Assembly (NCBI GenBank): GCA_027293415.1
Contig: JAPUFX010000192.1
Location: 1 to 41,483 of the forward strand
Direction: 5' to 3'
Origin: Candidatus Methylomirabilota bacterium
GTDB taxonomy: Bacteria; Methylomirabilota; Methylomirabilia; Methylomirabilales; CSP1-5
Length of the DNA stretch: 41,483 bases
Shown here: in pieces, positions 25,495 through 36,972 of the stretch
How the letters are laid out: the number at the start of each line of letters is the position of its first letter
Numbering within the stretch: the stretch's first letter is position 1
Position numbers and translations under genes: made by a program
Notes under the pieces: generated by a model
What the model was told of the DNA's origin: nothing
Databases searched by the model: none
What the model saw: only the letters and a program-made list of their open reading frames with translations

Positions 25495-27179
25495 TCTGCC
25501 TTTCCCGTCGCCGGTGACAGCTTGAGCCCCCGATTCATGTGGTATTGGTGTCCGATCTGGAGGACGTTGTTGACGAGCCAATAGAGGACCAGCCCCGACG
25601 GCATACTCCAGAAGATGAAGGTGAACATGATCGGCATCATATACAGCATCATCTTTGCTTGGCGAGGATCCCCGCCTGTCGGGCTCATCTTCTGTTGAAT
25701 GAACATACTGATACCCATGATCAAGGCGAGGGCGCGGACTGCAAACACATCCGCCCCGAAGGGGATCGTGAAAAGGGTGTCGGGCGCTGATAGGTCCGTA
25801 ATCCACAGCGCGAAGGGGGCGTGCCACAGCTCGACCGAGCTGCCCAGGGCACGATACAGGGCGATGAATATCGGAATCTGAATCACCATGGGGAGGCAAC
25901 CCCCAAGGGGGTTCACCCCGTGCTTCTTGTACATATCCATCGTCTCCTGATTTACCTTTTGGGGATTGTTCTTGTATCGCTCCTTAATCGCCTGCAACTT
26001 GGGCTGAAGCGTTTGCATTGCCTGCATCGACTTATGGCTTTTCTGCGTGAGGGGATAAAAGACCACCTTCTGCACCACGGTGATAATGATAATCGCGACG
26101 CCGTAATTGCCGATGAATCCGTAAAGGAACTGGAGGAAATACAGGGCCGGCCTGGCCAAAAAATCGAACCAGCCGAGGTACACGAGCTCCCGAAGGTTGT
26201 GGCCTGCCGCGCGGAGTCTCGTGATCTCCTTGGGCCCGGCGTAGAGCTTCATTTCCACCTTTTTCTCCGTCCCGGGGGCGATTCTTATTGCGTGGTAGAG
26301 GAGACCCACAATCTGCATGCCCTCAGCATCCTTCGCCACAAAACTCGCGGGGTCTGCCTCGCCCGGGATCAGCGCTGCAGCAAAGTAGAGGTCCTGAAGG
26401 GCCATCCAGCCGACCTTTCCTGACTGGGTAAGCTCCTGGCTCGCCTCTTCCGCTTCGGGATAGACCACTTTCCCGTCAATCCACGCGGCCGGGGTGGCCG
26501 GGCCCGCCACTTTGTCGTTCATTCCGATACGAAACCCGGGGCCCCACTGCAGGCGCAGGGGGCCTTGTGTGACTGTCTGCCCGATGTTCTTCAATCGAAT
26601 CTGGACGTCGGCCAGGTAGCTCCCCGGGTAAAGAATCACCGTCTTCTCCAGTACAATCCCGCTCGTCTCCTGAAATTCCATCACGACGCGCTGGGGCTCT
26701 GTGGGGCCGGCCCTGGGCCTTTCCACGATTCGATAAAGCCCCGTGGCCCCCTCTCCCCCCTGGATCGAGGTGGCCAAAGGGAGCGGAGCCCCCTCTTCGG
26801 GGAGGGCCCCAACCAGATCGACGAAGCCGGCAGTCTCCTCATACTGTTTGAGCTTCCAGCTCCGCACCCCACCTCCGCGATTGCTCAGGGTCACGCTGAG
26901 GAGGTCGGTCTCTAGGACGACCTCCTCCTCACGTTCTGCCCGCCTGAGCGGCCCACTGATCGGCTGGATCTTTGATAGGGGCTCCGGTTTCGTCGTAGAA
27001 CCCGGAGGCGTCACCCCCTCGGCGACCTCTGGCTGTGCCTTCTCCGGCTCCGCGAGTGGCGGAGGTGGAGTCGGCATGAAGAAGGCGTAATATCCCAGGA
27101 GAACGATCAGGGCCAGAACCGTCGCGAGAATGGCCCTCCGCTCCAGGTTTTCTCCGCCAGGACCCGACAATTGGTCCAT
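25491..27179 (-). CDS. yidC: Membrane protein insertase YidC
   Basis: YidC inserts and folds inner-membrane proteins, alone or with SecYEG. The 562 residues follow the Gram-negative layout: an N-terminal helix (about 16-34), a large periplasmic beta domain (about 80-340), then the core helices starting with YGFIGNYGVAIIIITVVQKVVFYPLTQKSHKSM. NPLGGCLPMVIQIPIFIALYRALGSSVELWHAPFALWITDLS and FIFWSMPSGLVLYWLVNNVLQIGHQY follow. GGAGGAACGA precedes the ATG. It lies between yidD and mnmE, consistent with the usual rpmH-rnpA-yidD-yidC-mnmE order. Confidence 0.97.
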   Translation of the reverse strand: MDQLSGPGGENLERRAILATVLALIVLLGYYAFFMPTPPPPLAEPEKAQPEVAEGVTPPGSTTKPEPLSKIQPISGPLRRAEREEEVVLETDLLSVTLSNRGGGVRSWKLKQYEETAGFVDLVGALPEEGAPLPLATSIQGGEGATGLYRIVERPRAGPTEPQRVVMEFQETSGIVLEKTVILYPGSYLADVQIRLKNIGQTVTQGPLRLQWGPGFRIGMNDKVAGPATPAAWIDGKVVYPEAEEASQELTQSGKVGWMALQDLYFAAALIPGEADPASFVAKDAEGMQIVGLLYHAIRIAPGTEKKVEMKLYAGPKEITRLRAAGHNLRELVYLGWFDFLARPALYFLQFLYGFIGNYGVAIIIITVVQKVVFYPLTQKSHKSMQAMQTLQPKLQAIKERYKNNPQKVNQETMDMYKKHGVNPLGGCLPMVIQIPIFIALYRALGSSVELWHAPFALWITDLSAPDTLFTIPFGADVFAVRALALIMGISMFIQQKMSPTGGDPRQAKMMLYMMPIMFTFIFWSMPSGLVLYWLVNNVLQIGHQYHMNRGLKLSPATGKAE

Positions 27180-27217
27180 TCGTTCCTCCGATGTATCTCC
27201 TGCTGTGCGAGGTTCCT

Positions 27218-27451
27218 TCAGCGCAGCGGGTCAATCCCCCCGGGATGGAAAGGGTGACACCTTGTCAATCTCCACAGCGCCAGGACAAAGCCTCGCGCCG
27301 GACCGTATCTCGCTATTGCCTCCTCAGCATAGGCTGAACAGGTGGGGACAAATCGACAAGCAGGAGGGAAGAGCGGAGAGATAAACCGCCGATAGAGGGT
27401 AATGCACTTCAGGGCAATCTTAGTTGTGGGTGTGGACGAGTTCTTTTGCAT
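27218..27451 (-). CDS. yidD: Membrane protein insertion efficiency factor YidD
   Basis: This roughly 77-residue protein carries the full YidD signature: [31 protein letters not shown], then [28 protein letters not shown]. YidD assists YidC-dependent insertion. The ATG at 27451 lies inside the 3' end of rnpA (32-nt overlap) and has no clear ribosome-binding site, so the exact start is uncertain and translation may be coupled. The position between rnpA and yidC is the standard one. Confidence 0.92.
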   Translation of the reverse strand: MQKNSSTPTTKIALKCITLYRRFISPLFPPACRFVPTCSAYAEEAIARYGPARGFVLALWRLTRCHPFHPGGIDPLR

Positions 27452-27833
27452 GCTGAGGGGGAAGGTGCCGGATGATCCCGGCCCGCCTGAAGAGGTCCCC
27501 CACAATCGCCCGAAAGGTCTTGTGGTCCACTTCAGAGAGGTCTCGATGTACCACCACTACTAGGTCAAGTCCTTTTGGCATGCGGTCCCTGTTGAGCCGG
27601 AAGTGCTCGCGCAGCCGTCGCTTCATGCGATTCCGGGCCACCGCTCCGCCAACGCGGCTGCTGACCGCTACGCCCAGACGTCGGCTCGTTCCGGGGCCAC
27701 GGCGCACAAAGAGGCTGAATCCTTTCCAGGATACTTTTTCGCCACGCCGGATGACTTCCTGGAACTCGGTCCTCCCCCGGATACGATCCGCCCCCGAAAA
27801 GCACTGCCTCGCTTGCTGCCTCGACCGCGTCAT
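27420..27833 (-). CDS. rnpA: Ribonuclease P protein component RnpA
   Basis: RnpA is the protein cofactor of RNase P, which trims tRNA 5' ends. From ATG 27833 it is 137 residues: [27 protein letters not shown], then [30 protein letters not shown] with the conserved RNR motif. [33 protein letters not shown] follows. The long upstream reading to 28085 covers rpmH in another frame and is rejected. The gene begins 11 nt after the rpmH stop. Confidence 0.95.
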   Translation of the reverse strand: MTRSRQQARQCFSGADRIRGRTEFQEVIRRGEKVSWKGFSLFVRRGPGTSRRLGVAVSSRVGGAVARNRMKRRLREHFRLNRDRMPKGLDLVVVVHRDLSEVDHKTFRAIVGDLFRRAGIIRHLPPQHAKELVHTHN

Positions 27834-27844
27834 GCATGGGCCTG

Positions 27845-27979
27845 CTAAACTGTCAGGCGCTTTCTGCCCTTTGCGCGCCGACGATTCAGGATGCGCCGAC
27901 CCGCTTTTGTTCTCATCCGGTGCCGAAATCCGTGGGTCCGCTTTCGTTTGGCGCGCTTCGGCTGATACGTCCGCTTCAC
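27845..27979 (-). CDS. rpmH: 50S ribosomal protein L34
   Basis: This 44-codon gene translates from GTG as [20 protein letters not shown] and continues [24 protein letters not shown], a full-length L34. CAGGGCAGGGAGGAGCGA immediately upstream is a strong ribosome-binding site. It is the first gene of the leftward rpmH-rnpA-yidD-yidC-mnmE unit and is transcribed away from the origin, from the promoter at 28024-28052. Confidence 0.97.
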   Translation of the reverse strand: MKRTYQPKRAKRKRTHGFRHRMRTKAGRRILNRRRAKGRKRLTV

Positions 27980-28023
27980 TCGCTCCTCCCTGCCCTGGGA
28001 TGCCGACCCGGCAAAAACACTTA

Positions 28024-28052
28024 ATGTTATGCTTCTCGACGCGAATTGTCAA
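28024..28052 (-). promoter_or_regulatory. Sigma-70 promoter of the rpmH operon
   Basis: On the minus strand a perfect TTGACA, 17 bp, TAACAT lies 45 bp before the rpmH GTG. A DnaA-box-like TGTGGATTG (28057-28065) abuts the -35 region, so DnaA might influence it. Confidence 0.75.
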
Positions 28053-28633
28053 TCGCCAATCCACATTTCTCTCGCCTAGAGACAAAAACTAGTTGTGGTC
28101 CCCTGGCTGAAATGCTACAATTTCTTGTGGGGTTGGCTGGTCCACCCCTCGATCGGGTTCTGCGCTGCTCCGACGAGTTGTGCCTTTCTAACTGTTTGAT
28201 TTTAAATGGTTTTATGGTTTTCCACAGCTGTGGAAAATGTTGTGCGTAACTCCGGTGCTGCTCTCACAACCATCTAAAGGGGGTGGGGGCGGTAGAATGC
28301 ACGCGGGGCGCGGCTTGACACATGTGGAAAGCGATCCAGTGAAGCGCAGTGCGGTGTCGGACACTGTCGTCATCCCCAGTCGCGAAGGGCTGGGCGTAAC
28401 CGGGAGACGTTGATAACCAGGGAAATGGAGCGGGGAAGGTTGTGGACCAGATGAGGGATATGGGCGGCTGGGGACGCGCTCCGATCCAATCCACAACCTG
28501 TTCCCCCTTCTCTCCCAAGACAGACTCTCGATTTTCCTTTGGTTTCCGGTTTTCCACAAAGCCTACTACAACGACTCATTTTATTTTTCTTTATTATAGT
28601 AAGTTGACCTACTGAATTTCGGGGGGGAGAAGA
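28053..28633. other. Replication origin region (oriC)
   Basis: This gene-free stretch of about 580 bp separates leftward rpmH from rightward dnaN. DnaA-box-like 9-mers include TTTTCCACA at 28218-28226 and 28550-28558, its reverse TGTGGAAAA at 28229-28237, TGTGGAAAG at 28323-28331, and an inverted pair GGTTGTGGA (28438-28446) / TCCACAACC (28490-28498). The first two face each other as a perfect 20-bp palindrome (28218-28237). An AT-rich stretch (about 28577-28604) next to the last box could be the DNA-unwinding element. GC-skew switching of gene strands and nearby parS support an origin. dnaA is not adjacent. Confidence 0.85.
28218..28237. repeat. Palindromic DnaA-box pair
   Basis: TTTTCCACA and TGTGGAAAA are separated by GC and form an exact 20-bp palindrome. 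Each half differs from the classical TTATCCACA box by one base. Head-to-head boxes with no spacing could bind two DnaA molecules cooperatively. Confidence 0.8.
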
Positions 28634-29749
28634 ATGCACATCCAAGTGCTTCGAGGGCCATTCCTGAGCACGCTAGCTCAGATTCAAGGGGTGATCGAAG
28701 CAAAAAGGACGCTTCCTATTCTCTCTCACCTCCTCCTCGAAGCAAAGGAAAATACTATCAGCATTTCAGGAACAGATCTCGACGTGAGTATACGAACTAC
28801 CCTCGACGGGGATGTCAAAAATGAGGGAAGAGTTGCTGTCTCTGGCAAGAAACTCTACGAAATCGCGCGGGAACTCCCCGATACTTCGATCGATCTGCGT
28901 TGGCAAGAACCGCAAAACCTCGAGATCATTTGCGCAAAATCAGTTTTTCGCCTGAAGGGGGCCGCACCAGAGGAGTTTCCCGCCTTTCCTGAAATCGCCG
29001 AGGGAACAGGGATCACAGTGAATGCCGAAACACTCCGGGGAATAATCTCCAAGGTCCTTTTTGCCGTGTCGACAGACCAAACGCGACCAACCCTGACCGG
29101 AGCCCTGCTGCAAATTACGGCGAGCGATCTTCGGATTGTGGCCACCGATGGTCATCGCCTCTCGCTGGTCACGACTTCCTTCGACTCAGCAAAGGATCAA
29201 GAAAAGGATCAAGACATGCTGGAGGCGATCATCCCCCGGAAGGCCCTTGTGGAACTAGGAAAGATGCTCAAAGATGAATCAGGAGAGATCCGATTGATCC
29301 CCCTTGGTCACCAGATGGGCTTCCTCCTGCCCCAGAGCCGCCTGATCAGTCGGTTGATTGAAGGACAATTTCCCAACTATGAGCAAGTCCTCCCGTCTCC
29401 CAGCGGCCCAGGAGCCGTCGTTCGCCGCGAAGATTTCCTAGGAGCGCTTCGCCGCACTTCCACCATTGCTGGGGACCGAGCGACGCCGACCGTGTTGGAT
29501 CTGAGAGGGGGGCGACTGCTCATCTCCTGCACCAATGTCGATCTCGGTGAGGCAAAGGAAGAGCTCTCCATGGACTATCAGGGCCCGGAGGTCACCGTCG
29601 GCTTTAATGCAAAGTATCTCCTGGACTTCTTGGGTGTGGTAGAACGAACCGAAGTTGAGATGCGCATTCAAGATCCATTGTCACCTGCCGTATTCGAACC
29701 GGCGAAAGGGGAGGGGTTTAGCTGCGTCATTATGCCCATGCGGATCTAG
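28634..29749 (+). CDS. dnaN: DNA polymerase III sliding clamp (beta subunit)
   Basis: This 371-residue clamp has the three-domain repeat pattern: MHIQVLRGPFLSTLAQIQGVIEAKRTLPILSHLLLEA in domain 1, TRPTLTGALLQI and ATDGHRLSLV in domain 2, and the canonical C-terminal VIMPMRI tail. GGGGGGGAGAAGA precedes the ATG. It begins right after the oriC AT-rich element, in the place normally held by dnaA, and is followed by a terminator and gyrB. recF, the usual next gene, is absent. Confidence 0.98.
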   Translation: MHIQVLRGPFLSTLAQIQGVIEAKRTLPILSHLLLEAKENTISISGTDLDVSIRTTLDGDVKNEGRVAVSGKKLYEIARELPDTSIDLRWQEPQNLEIICAKSVFRLKGAAPEEFPAFPEIAEGTGITVNAETLRGIISKVLFAVSTDQTRPTLTGALLQITASDLRIVATDGHRLSLVTTSFDSAKDQEKDQDMLEAIIPRKALVELGKMLKDESGEIRLIPLGHQMGFLLPQSRLISRLIEGQFPNYEQVLPSPSGPGAVVRREDFLGALRRTSTIAGDRATPTVLDLRGGRLLISCTNVDLGEAKEELSMDYQGPEVTVGFNAKYLLDFLGVVERTEVEMRIQDPLSPAVFEPAKGEGFSCVIMPMRI

Positions 29750-29757
29750 TCCATTTG

Positions 29758-29815
29758 TCCTTCCGCGGCTACTCATCTCGGAGGCCACCGAATGGGGTGC
29801 GGAGGGATTTTTTTT
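29758..29815 (+). terminator. Intrinsic terminator or attenuator between dnaN and gyrB
   Basis: TCCTTCCGC (29758-29766) pairs with GCGGAGGGA (29799-29807), 9 bp with one G-U, and is followed by eight T residues (29808-29815). The 32-nt loop contains further pairing potential. Confidence 0.65.
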
Positions 29816-29826
29816 GTGAGAGCTGA

Positions 29827-32298
<2,472 letters not shown>

Positions 32299-32317
32299 AT
32301 ACGCGAAAGGACAAGCG

Positions 32318-34810
32318 GTGCCAGAGGATCGGATCGAGCAGCCGCGAATCGGCGAGGTGAGGCCGACCGACATCCACGACGAGATGCGCCGGTCCTACCT
32401 CGACTACGCCATGAGCGTCATCGTCGGCAGGGCCCTGCCCGATATCCGGGATGGGCTCAAGCCGGTCCACCGCCGCGTGCTCTACGCGATGCAAGAGTTG
32501 GGGCTTCCCTTTAATCGCCCCTATAAGAAGGCAGCCCGGGTGGTCGGAGAGGTCCTGGGGAAGTACCACCCTCATGGCGACACCGCCGTCTATGACACGC
32601 TTGTCCGCCTGGTGCAAAATTTCTCTATGCGGTACCCGTTGATCGACGGGCAGGGGAACTTTGGATCGGTGGACGGGGACGCGCCGGCGGCGATGCGATA
32701 CACCGAGGTCCGCCTGGCCCGAATCGCCCAGGAAATGCTCCGGGACATCGACAAAGAGACGGTCGACCTTGTCCCGAACTTTGACGACACCCTTAAGGAG
32801 CCGGCCCTCCTTCCTGCCGCAATCCCCAACCTGCTCGTCAACGGGAGCTCGGGAATCGCCGTCGGGATGGCCACCAACATCCCGCCGCATAACCTGGGTG
32901 AGGTCACGGATGCGACGATCCTTCAGTTGGAGAACCCCGACGCGTCGCTGGAGGAGCTCATGGCGGTCCTGCCAGGGCCGGACTTCCCGACAGCGGGACT
33001 CATCCGCGGCCGCGCAGGGATCGTGGAGGCGTACCGGACCGGCCGGGGCCTGATTCAGATGCAGGCCAAGGCCTTCGTGGAGAAGGGGCGCGGAGGCCGC
33101 GAGAGCATTATCATCTCGGAGCTTCCGTATCAGGTGAACAAGGCGAAGCTCGTCGAGCGGATCGCCGAGCTGGTCCGCGACCGAAGGCTGGACGGAGTGT
33201 CGGATCTTCGGGACGAATCAGACCGCGAAGGGATGCGGATCGTCGTAGAGCTGAAGCGGGATGAGGCACCCCGGCTCATCATGAATCAACTCTACAAGCA
33301 GACCCCCATGCAATCCACCTTTGGCGTGATCATGCTGGCCCTGGTGGATAACCAGCCGAAGGTGTGCCCCTTGAAGCAGATCTTGCAAGCATTCATTGAT
33401 CACCGCCGAGAGGTGGTCCTGCGCCGGACCCGCTTCGACCTCCGCAAGGCTGAGGAGCGAGCCCACATCCTCGAGGGCTACCGGATCGCGCTGAACCACC
33501 TGGACGAGGTCATCGCCCTGATCCGGCGCTCGCGAACGGTCGACGATGCCAGGACAGGACTGATCCAGCGGTTCTCCATGACCCCGGTCCAGGCCCAGGC
33601 GATCCTGGACCTCCGCCTGCAGCGGCTGACGGCACTCGAACAGCAGAAGATCCAGGAAGAGTACCAAGGGATCCTGCAGACCATCGCGCGGCTACAGGCC
33701 ATCCTCCAGAGCGAGGGGCTAGTGCGGCAGATCATCAAGGAAGAGCTGGTGGCCCTGAAGGAGACCTATGGTGATCCCCGGCGGACACAGATCGAGGCGG
33801 AGGCGACCGAGATAAGCCTCGAAGACATGGTGGCCGATGAGGAGATGGTGATTACGGTCACCCACGGGGGCTACATCAAGCGAAGTCCGCTTAATGTGTA
33901 CCGCGCTCAGCGGCGGGGTGGAAAAGGGATGACCGGCATGGCCACCAAGGAGGAGGATTACGTGGAGCACCTCTTTGTGGCTACCACCCACAGCTATATG
34001 CTCTTCTTCACCAATCTGGGCCGGGTCCACTGGCTGAAGGTCCATGAGCTTCCCCAGCTCGGCCGGGCGGCCCGGGGCAAGGCCATTGCCAACTTCCTCC
34101 AGCTTCAGGCGGGGGAGCATGTCACCACCACGATTCCCATCCGCCAGTTCGAGGTCGACCGGTATCTCATTATGGGCACGCGTCGGGGGGTCGTGAAAAA
34201 GACGGAACTCAACGCCTATGCGCATCCGCGGGCAGGAGGGATCATCGCCTTGTCGCTGGATGAGGGGGATGAGCTGATCGGTGTTGCGATGACGAGGGGG
34301 ACGGAGGACGTCTTCCTGGGGACCAGGAAGGGTATGGCGATCCGATTCCGTGAAGGCGATGTGCGTCCGATGGGCCGGACAGCCCGAGGGGTTACAGGGA
34401 TCAAGCTTGGACGCGGAGACCACGTGGTGGGAATGGAAATCGTGTCCGAGGAGGCGAAGATTTTGACCGTGACCGAGCGGGGGTTCGGGAAGCGGACCGA
34501 TGTTCCCGAGTACCGGCTCCAAGGACGGGGCGGCAAAGGGATCATCAACATTCGGGTGACCGACAAGAATGGACCGGTTGTGGGGATTAAACAGGTCCGG
34601 GAAGATGACGGGGTCATGATGATCTCTCAGGAAGGGAAGATCACTCGCCTTGCGGTTCGAGAGGTTCGCGATACGGGTCGGGCGGCACAGGGGGTGCGGC
34701 TGCAGGGCTTGGGCGAAAGGGGCCGAGTTGGCGCGGTGACGGCCCTGGTGACGGAGGAAGAGGAAGGCGTGGGCGAGGAAACCCCCCAGGAGGAGCCAGA
34801 GCAGACCTAG
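32318..34810 (+). CDS. gyrA: DNA gyrase subunit A
   Basis: GyrA breaks and rejoins DNA in gyrase. From GTG 32318 (AAAGGA upstream) it has 830 residues. The catalytic Tyr is Y128 in [10 protein letters not shown]. The quinolone-determining region reads [10 protein letters not shown], with Thr89 at the position of E. coli Ser83 and Asp93 at that of Asp87, natural in several taxa. The C-terminal beta-pinwheel has a GyrA box in QRRGGKGM (about residue 530), which identifies gyrase rather than topoisomerase IV. The acidic tail [18 protein letters not shown] follows. Confidence 0.98.
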   Translation: MPEDRIEQPRIGEVRPTDIHDEMRRSYLDYAMSVIVGRALPDIRDGLKPVHRRVLYAMQELGLPFNRPYKKAARVVGEVLGKYHPHGDTAVYDTLVRLVQNFSMRYPLIDGQGNFGSVDGDAPAAMRYTEVRLARIAQEMLRDIDKETVDLVPNFDDTLKEPALLPAAIPNLLVNGSSGIAVGMATNIPPHNLGEVTDATILQLENPDASLEELMAVLPGPDFPTAGLIRGRAGIVEAYRTGRGLIQMQAKAFVEKGRGGRESIIISELPYQVNKAKLVERIAELVRDRRLDGVSDLRDESDREGMRIVVELKRDEAPRLIMNQLYKQTPMQSTFGVIMLALVDNQPKVCPLKQILQAFIDHRREVVLRRTRFDLRKAEERAHILEGYRIALNHLDEVIALIRRSRTVDDARTGLIQRFSMTPVQAQAILDLRLQRLTALEQQKIQEEYQGILQTIARLQAILQSEGLVRQIIKEELVALKETYGDPRRTQIEAEATEISLEDMVADEEMVITVTHGGYIKRSPLNVYRAQRRGGKGMTGMATKEEDYVEHLFVATTHSYMLFFTNLGRVHWLKVHELPQLGRAARGKAIANFLQLQAGEHVTTTIPIRQFEVDRYLIMGTRRGVVKKTELNAYAHPRAGGIIALSLDEGDELIGVAMTRGTEDVFLGTRKGMAIRFREGDVRPMGRTARGVTGIKLGRGDHVVGMEIVSEEAKILTVTERGFGKRTDVPEYRLQGRGGKGIINIRVTDKNGPVVGIKQVREDDGVMMISQEGKITRLAVREVRDTGRAAQGVRLQGLGERGRVGAVTALVTEEEEGVGEETPQEEPEQT

Positions 34811-34821
34811 GGGGCAGGGAG

Positions 34822-36108
34822 ATGCTGGACCTCAAGCTCATTCGCGAACACCCCGACCTCATCCGGGCAAAGCTGGCGCAGCGAGGCGGGGCGTACGATT
34901 TGGACAATCTGCTGAAGCTGGACGCCGAGCGGCGGCGGCTGGTGACCGAAGTCGAGCGCCTCCGGCGTGAGAAGAAATCAATTTCCGAACGGGTACGCGA
35001 CCTGAAGGGCGACGAGCGGGCTGGCGGCGAGGCCCAGGAGATGATGGCCAAGAGCCGGGAAATCTCGAGCGCCCTCAAGGAGGGCGAGGATCGTCTGCAG
35101 GCCCTCGAACATGAACTAGAACACCTACTGCTTCTGGTCCCGAACCTCCCCCACGACTCAGTCCCGGCTGGGCAGACCCCAGAAGACAACGTTGAGGTCC
35201 GCCTCTGGGGGACGCCCCGGACGTTCGATTTTGAGCCGAGGCCCCACTGGGAGATCGGAGAGGAATTAGGGATCCTGGATCTTGCCCGGGCCGCTCGGAT
35301 CGCGGGAGCCCGCTTTCCCCTCCTGCAGGGAGACGGGGCCCTCATGGAGCGGGCCCTCATCAACTTCATGGTCGATCTGCACGTGCGGGAGCACGGCTAC
35401 ACCGAGGTGGTCCCGCCCCTCATGGTCAATGAAGACAGCATGACCGGAACCGGACAGCTGCCCAAGTTCGCCCAGGAGCTGTTCAGGATGGCAGACGACC
35501 CTTACTATCTCATTCCCACCGCAGAGGTTTCAGTTACCAACATCCATCGGGAAGAGATCCTCGGGCCCGGAAACCTCCCGCGGAATTATGTCGCGTTCAC
35601 CCCCTGCTTCCGCCGCGAGGCGGGCTCATATGGGAAGGACACGCGCGGGATTATCCGCCAGCACCAGTTCAACAAAGTCGAGCTGGTGAAGTTTTCCGAG
35701 GGGGCGAAGTCGTACGAGGCATTAGAGCAGCTGACCCGCGATGCCGAAGAGGTCTTGAAACGGCTGGGCATTCCCCACCGCGTGGTGACACTCTGCGCGG
35801 GCGATTTGGGCTTTGCGGCTGCCAAGACATATGACATCGAGGGCTGGTTTCCCAGCCAGCAGGTGTACCGCGAGATCTCTTCCTGCAGCAATTTCGAGGA
35901 CTTTCAAGCGCGACGGGCCGCCATTCGGTACCGCCCCGCGCCCGGGGCCAAGGTCGAGTTTGCCCACACCCTCAATGGCTCTGGCGTCGCCATCGGCCGG
36001 ACCTGGGCCGCCATTCTCGAGAACTATCAAGAAGCCGATGGCAGCGTGACCATCCCCGAAGCGCTCAGGCCCTATATGGGAGGCCTGAAAAAGATCGAAC
36101 CTCACTAG
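34822..36108 (+). CDS. serS: Seryl-tRNA synthetase
   Basis: SerRS charges tRNA-Ser with serine. The 428-residue protein has the N-terminal tRNA-binding coiled coil (about 27-100), the class II motif 2 [27 protein letters not shown] and motif 3 [20 protein letters not shown], with [13 protein letters not shown] between. GGGGGCAGGGAG precedes the ATG, 11 nt after gyrA. Two tRNA-Ser genes follow on the same strand. Confidence 0.98.
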   Translation: MLDLKLIREHPDLIRAKLAQRGGAYDLDNLLKLDAERRRLVTEVERLRREKKSISERVRDLKGDERAGGEAQEMMAKSREISSALKEGEDRLQALEHELEHLLLLVPNLPHDSVPAGQTPEDNVEVRLWGTPRTFDFEPRPHWEIGEELGILDLARAARIAGARFPLLQGDGALMERALINFMVDLHVREHGYTEVVPPLMVNEDSMTGTGQLPKFAQELFRMADDPYYLIPTAEVSVTNIHREEILGPGNLPRNYVAFTPCFRREAGSYGKDTRGIIRQHQFNKVELVKFSEGAKSYEALEQLTRDAEEVLKRLGIPHRVVTLCAGDLGFAAAKTYDIEGWFPSQQVYREISSCSNFEDFQARRAAIRYRPAPGAKVEFAHTLNGSGVAIGRTWAAILENYQEADGSVTIPEALRPYMGGLKKIEPH

Positions 36109-36128
36109 GCCCCGCCTAGCGGGATCAC

Positions 36129-36209
36129 GTTGACAGTTCACAGTTCACAGTCAGAAGAGCTATAATGGATTGGCTTTACCCGTGAACCCTGAACGGTGAG
36201 CAGTGAACC
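36129..36209. repeat. Heptamer hairpin D (GTTCACA type), serS to tRNA-Ser gap
   Basis: GTTGACA/GTTCACA heptamers stand in 7-bp register at 36129-36156. The reverse-complement type (GTGAACC, TGAACGG and similar) follows at 36182-36209. The 25-nt spacer carries TATAAT, so the left arm also supplies a -35-like element for the tRNA promoter. Confidence 0.8.
36137..36166 (+). promoter_or_regulatory. Promoter of tRNA-Ser(UGA), built into repeat D
   Basis: TTCACA (4/6), 18 bp, perfect TATAAT, with the predicted start about 40 nt before the tRNA. The -35 hexamer is one of the repeat heptamers. Confidence 0.6.
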
Positions 36210-36213
36210 GAAT

Positions 36214-36302
36214 GGAGGGGTGGCCGAGTCAGGTTTAAGGCGGCGGTCTTGAAAACCGTTAGGCGATGAGCCTCGTGGGTTCGAATCCTACCCCCTCCGC
36301 CA
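36214..36302 (+). tRNA. tRNA-Ser (TGA)
   Basis: An 89-nt cloverleaf with a long variable arm typical of tRNA-Ser. The acceptor GGAGGGG pairs with CCCCTCC, the anticodon loop CTTGAAA gives TGA, the T arm is GTGGG-TTCGAAT-CCTAC, and CCA is encoded. It decodes UCA and, by wobble, other UCN codons. Confidence 0.96.
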
Positions 36303-36340
36303 CGCAATCGTTCAGAGCGCATAGCTGAGCGTCCAGAGGC

Positions 36341-36420
36341 GAGAGCTGAGAGCTAACAGTTGAGAGTTGAGGGCAGAATCTCGGCTTTCTGGTTCTTGCT
36401 CTCAACTATCCGCCCTCGAC
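36341..36420. repeat. Heptamer hairpin E (GAGAGTT type), between the two tRNA-Ser genes
   Basis: GAGAGCT/GAGAGTT/GAGGGCA heptamers at 36341-36375 face an inverted set (TGCTCTC, AACTATC, CGCCCTC) at 36397-36420 across a 21-nt spacer. The heptamer differs from D and F, but the inverted-array design is the same. Confidence 0.8.
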
Positions 36421-36436
36421 TATAAGCGAATGAAAC

Positions 36437-36531
36437 GGAGAGGTGGCCGAGTCAGGCTTAAGGCAGCCGCCTGCTAAGCGGTTGTAGGGTGATGAGCTCT
36501 ACCCCGGGTTCGAATCCCGGCCTCTCCGCCA
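36437..36531 (+). tRNA. tRNA-Ser (GCT)
   Basis: A 95-nt serine tRNA with a long variable arm (about 22 nt). The acceptor GGAGAGG pairs with CCTCTCC, the anticodon loop CTGCTAA gives GCT, the T arm is CCGGG-TTCGAAT-CCCGG, and CCA is encoded. It decodes AGU/AGC. Confidence 0.97.
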
Positions 36532-36534
36532 TTT

Positions 36535-36618
36535 TCAGCAGTCCGCTGTCAGCAATCAGCTGTCAGCATGAAGGCGAGAATAAGGATCTTTGCTGACTGC
36601 TGACAGCCGACAGCTGCT
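36535..36618. repeat. Heptamer hairpin F (TCAGCNN type), before tRNA-Arg
   Basis: Five heptamers (TCAGCAG, TCCGCTG and similar) fill 36535-36569 exactly. The inverted set lies at 36590-36618. Reverse-complemented, the right arm matches the left at 20 of 23 aligned positions. It belongs to the same family as hairpin A, 32 kb away, including a similar spacer. Confidence 0.85.
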
Positions 36619-36625
36619 TCACAGG

Positions 36626-36702
36626 GCGCCCGTAGCTCAGTTGGATAGAGTGCCTGGCTACGAACCAGGAGGTCGGGAGTTCGAATCTCTCCGGGCGCAC
36701 CA
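36626..36702 (+). tRNA. tRNA-Arg (ACG)
   Basis: A 77-nt cloverleaf: acceptor GCGCCCG with CGGGCGC, anticodon loop CTACGAA (ACG, read as inosine-CG), T arm GGGAG-TTCGAAT-CTCTC and encoded CCA. It decodes CGU/CGC/CGA. It marks the boundary between core genes and the accessory stretch that follows, and its 3' half resembles the tRNA fragments at 38.7 and 41.4 kb. Confidence 0.97.
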
Positions 36703-36732
36703 CCATATCGACACTAATCCATGGCCCGCAGG

Positions 36733-36774
36733 AAAAAGCAAAACGCCCTCGCGGGCCGCTACCCGAGAGGGCGT
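36733..36774 (-). terminator. Intrinsic terminator, leftward
   Basis: On the minus strand ACGCCCTC (36774-36767) pairs with GAGGGCGT (36750-36743) with an inner CGGG/CCCG pair, followed by TTTGCTTTTT. It sits 37 nt past the tautomerase-fragment stop and would end haemolysin III transcription. Confidence 0.8.
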
Positions 36775-36810
36775 CTGGTTCGCCGTGCTCTGCACGACTA
36801 CTTCGTCAGG

Positions 36811-36951
36811 TTACCCTGCCGCGAGCTCCTTGACATCCTGGGTAGTCAATCCCTTTCCACCGATCCCCCAATCGCCGCGCTTCACCTCGTCGATCACGAC
36901 CCAGGTGACCTGACGCATGTTCTCACCCTCGACAGAGACCATTGCGTCAAG
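36811..36951 (-). pseudogene. C-terminal fragment of a 4-oxalocrotonate-tautomerase-family protein
   Basis: Downstream of the haemolysin III stop and in the same frame, the sequence reads TLDAMVSVEGENMRQVTWVV and then IDEVKRGDWGIGGKGLTTQD, ending VKELAAG. This is the C-terminal two thirds of a small tautomerase of the group with TDAMVSVEGENM and EEVKSGDWGIGG. The N-terminal strand with catalytic Pro1 is missing and similarity stops near 36951. An ATG at 36942 could still give a 43-residue peptide, but it would lack the catalytic residue. I read it as a deletion remnant that kept the original terminator. It is recognised by memory of the family, not by search. Confidence 0.6.
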
Positions 36952-36972
36952 AGTCTCTATGGCGTTGTTCGC

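Noticed and set aside
25495-25899. N-terminally extended MnmE from ATG 25899
   Set aside because: The extension lies inside yidC in another frame. The ATGA overlap with the yidC stop gives the proper start.
36129-36618. CRISPR array
   Set aside because: The units are 7 bp, degenerate and contiguous, with no unique spacers, and no cas genes are near.
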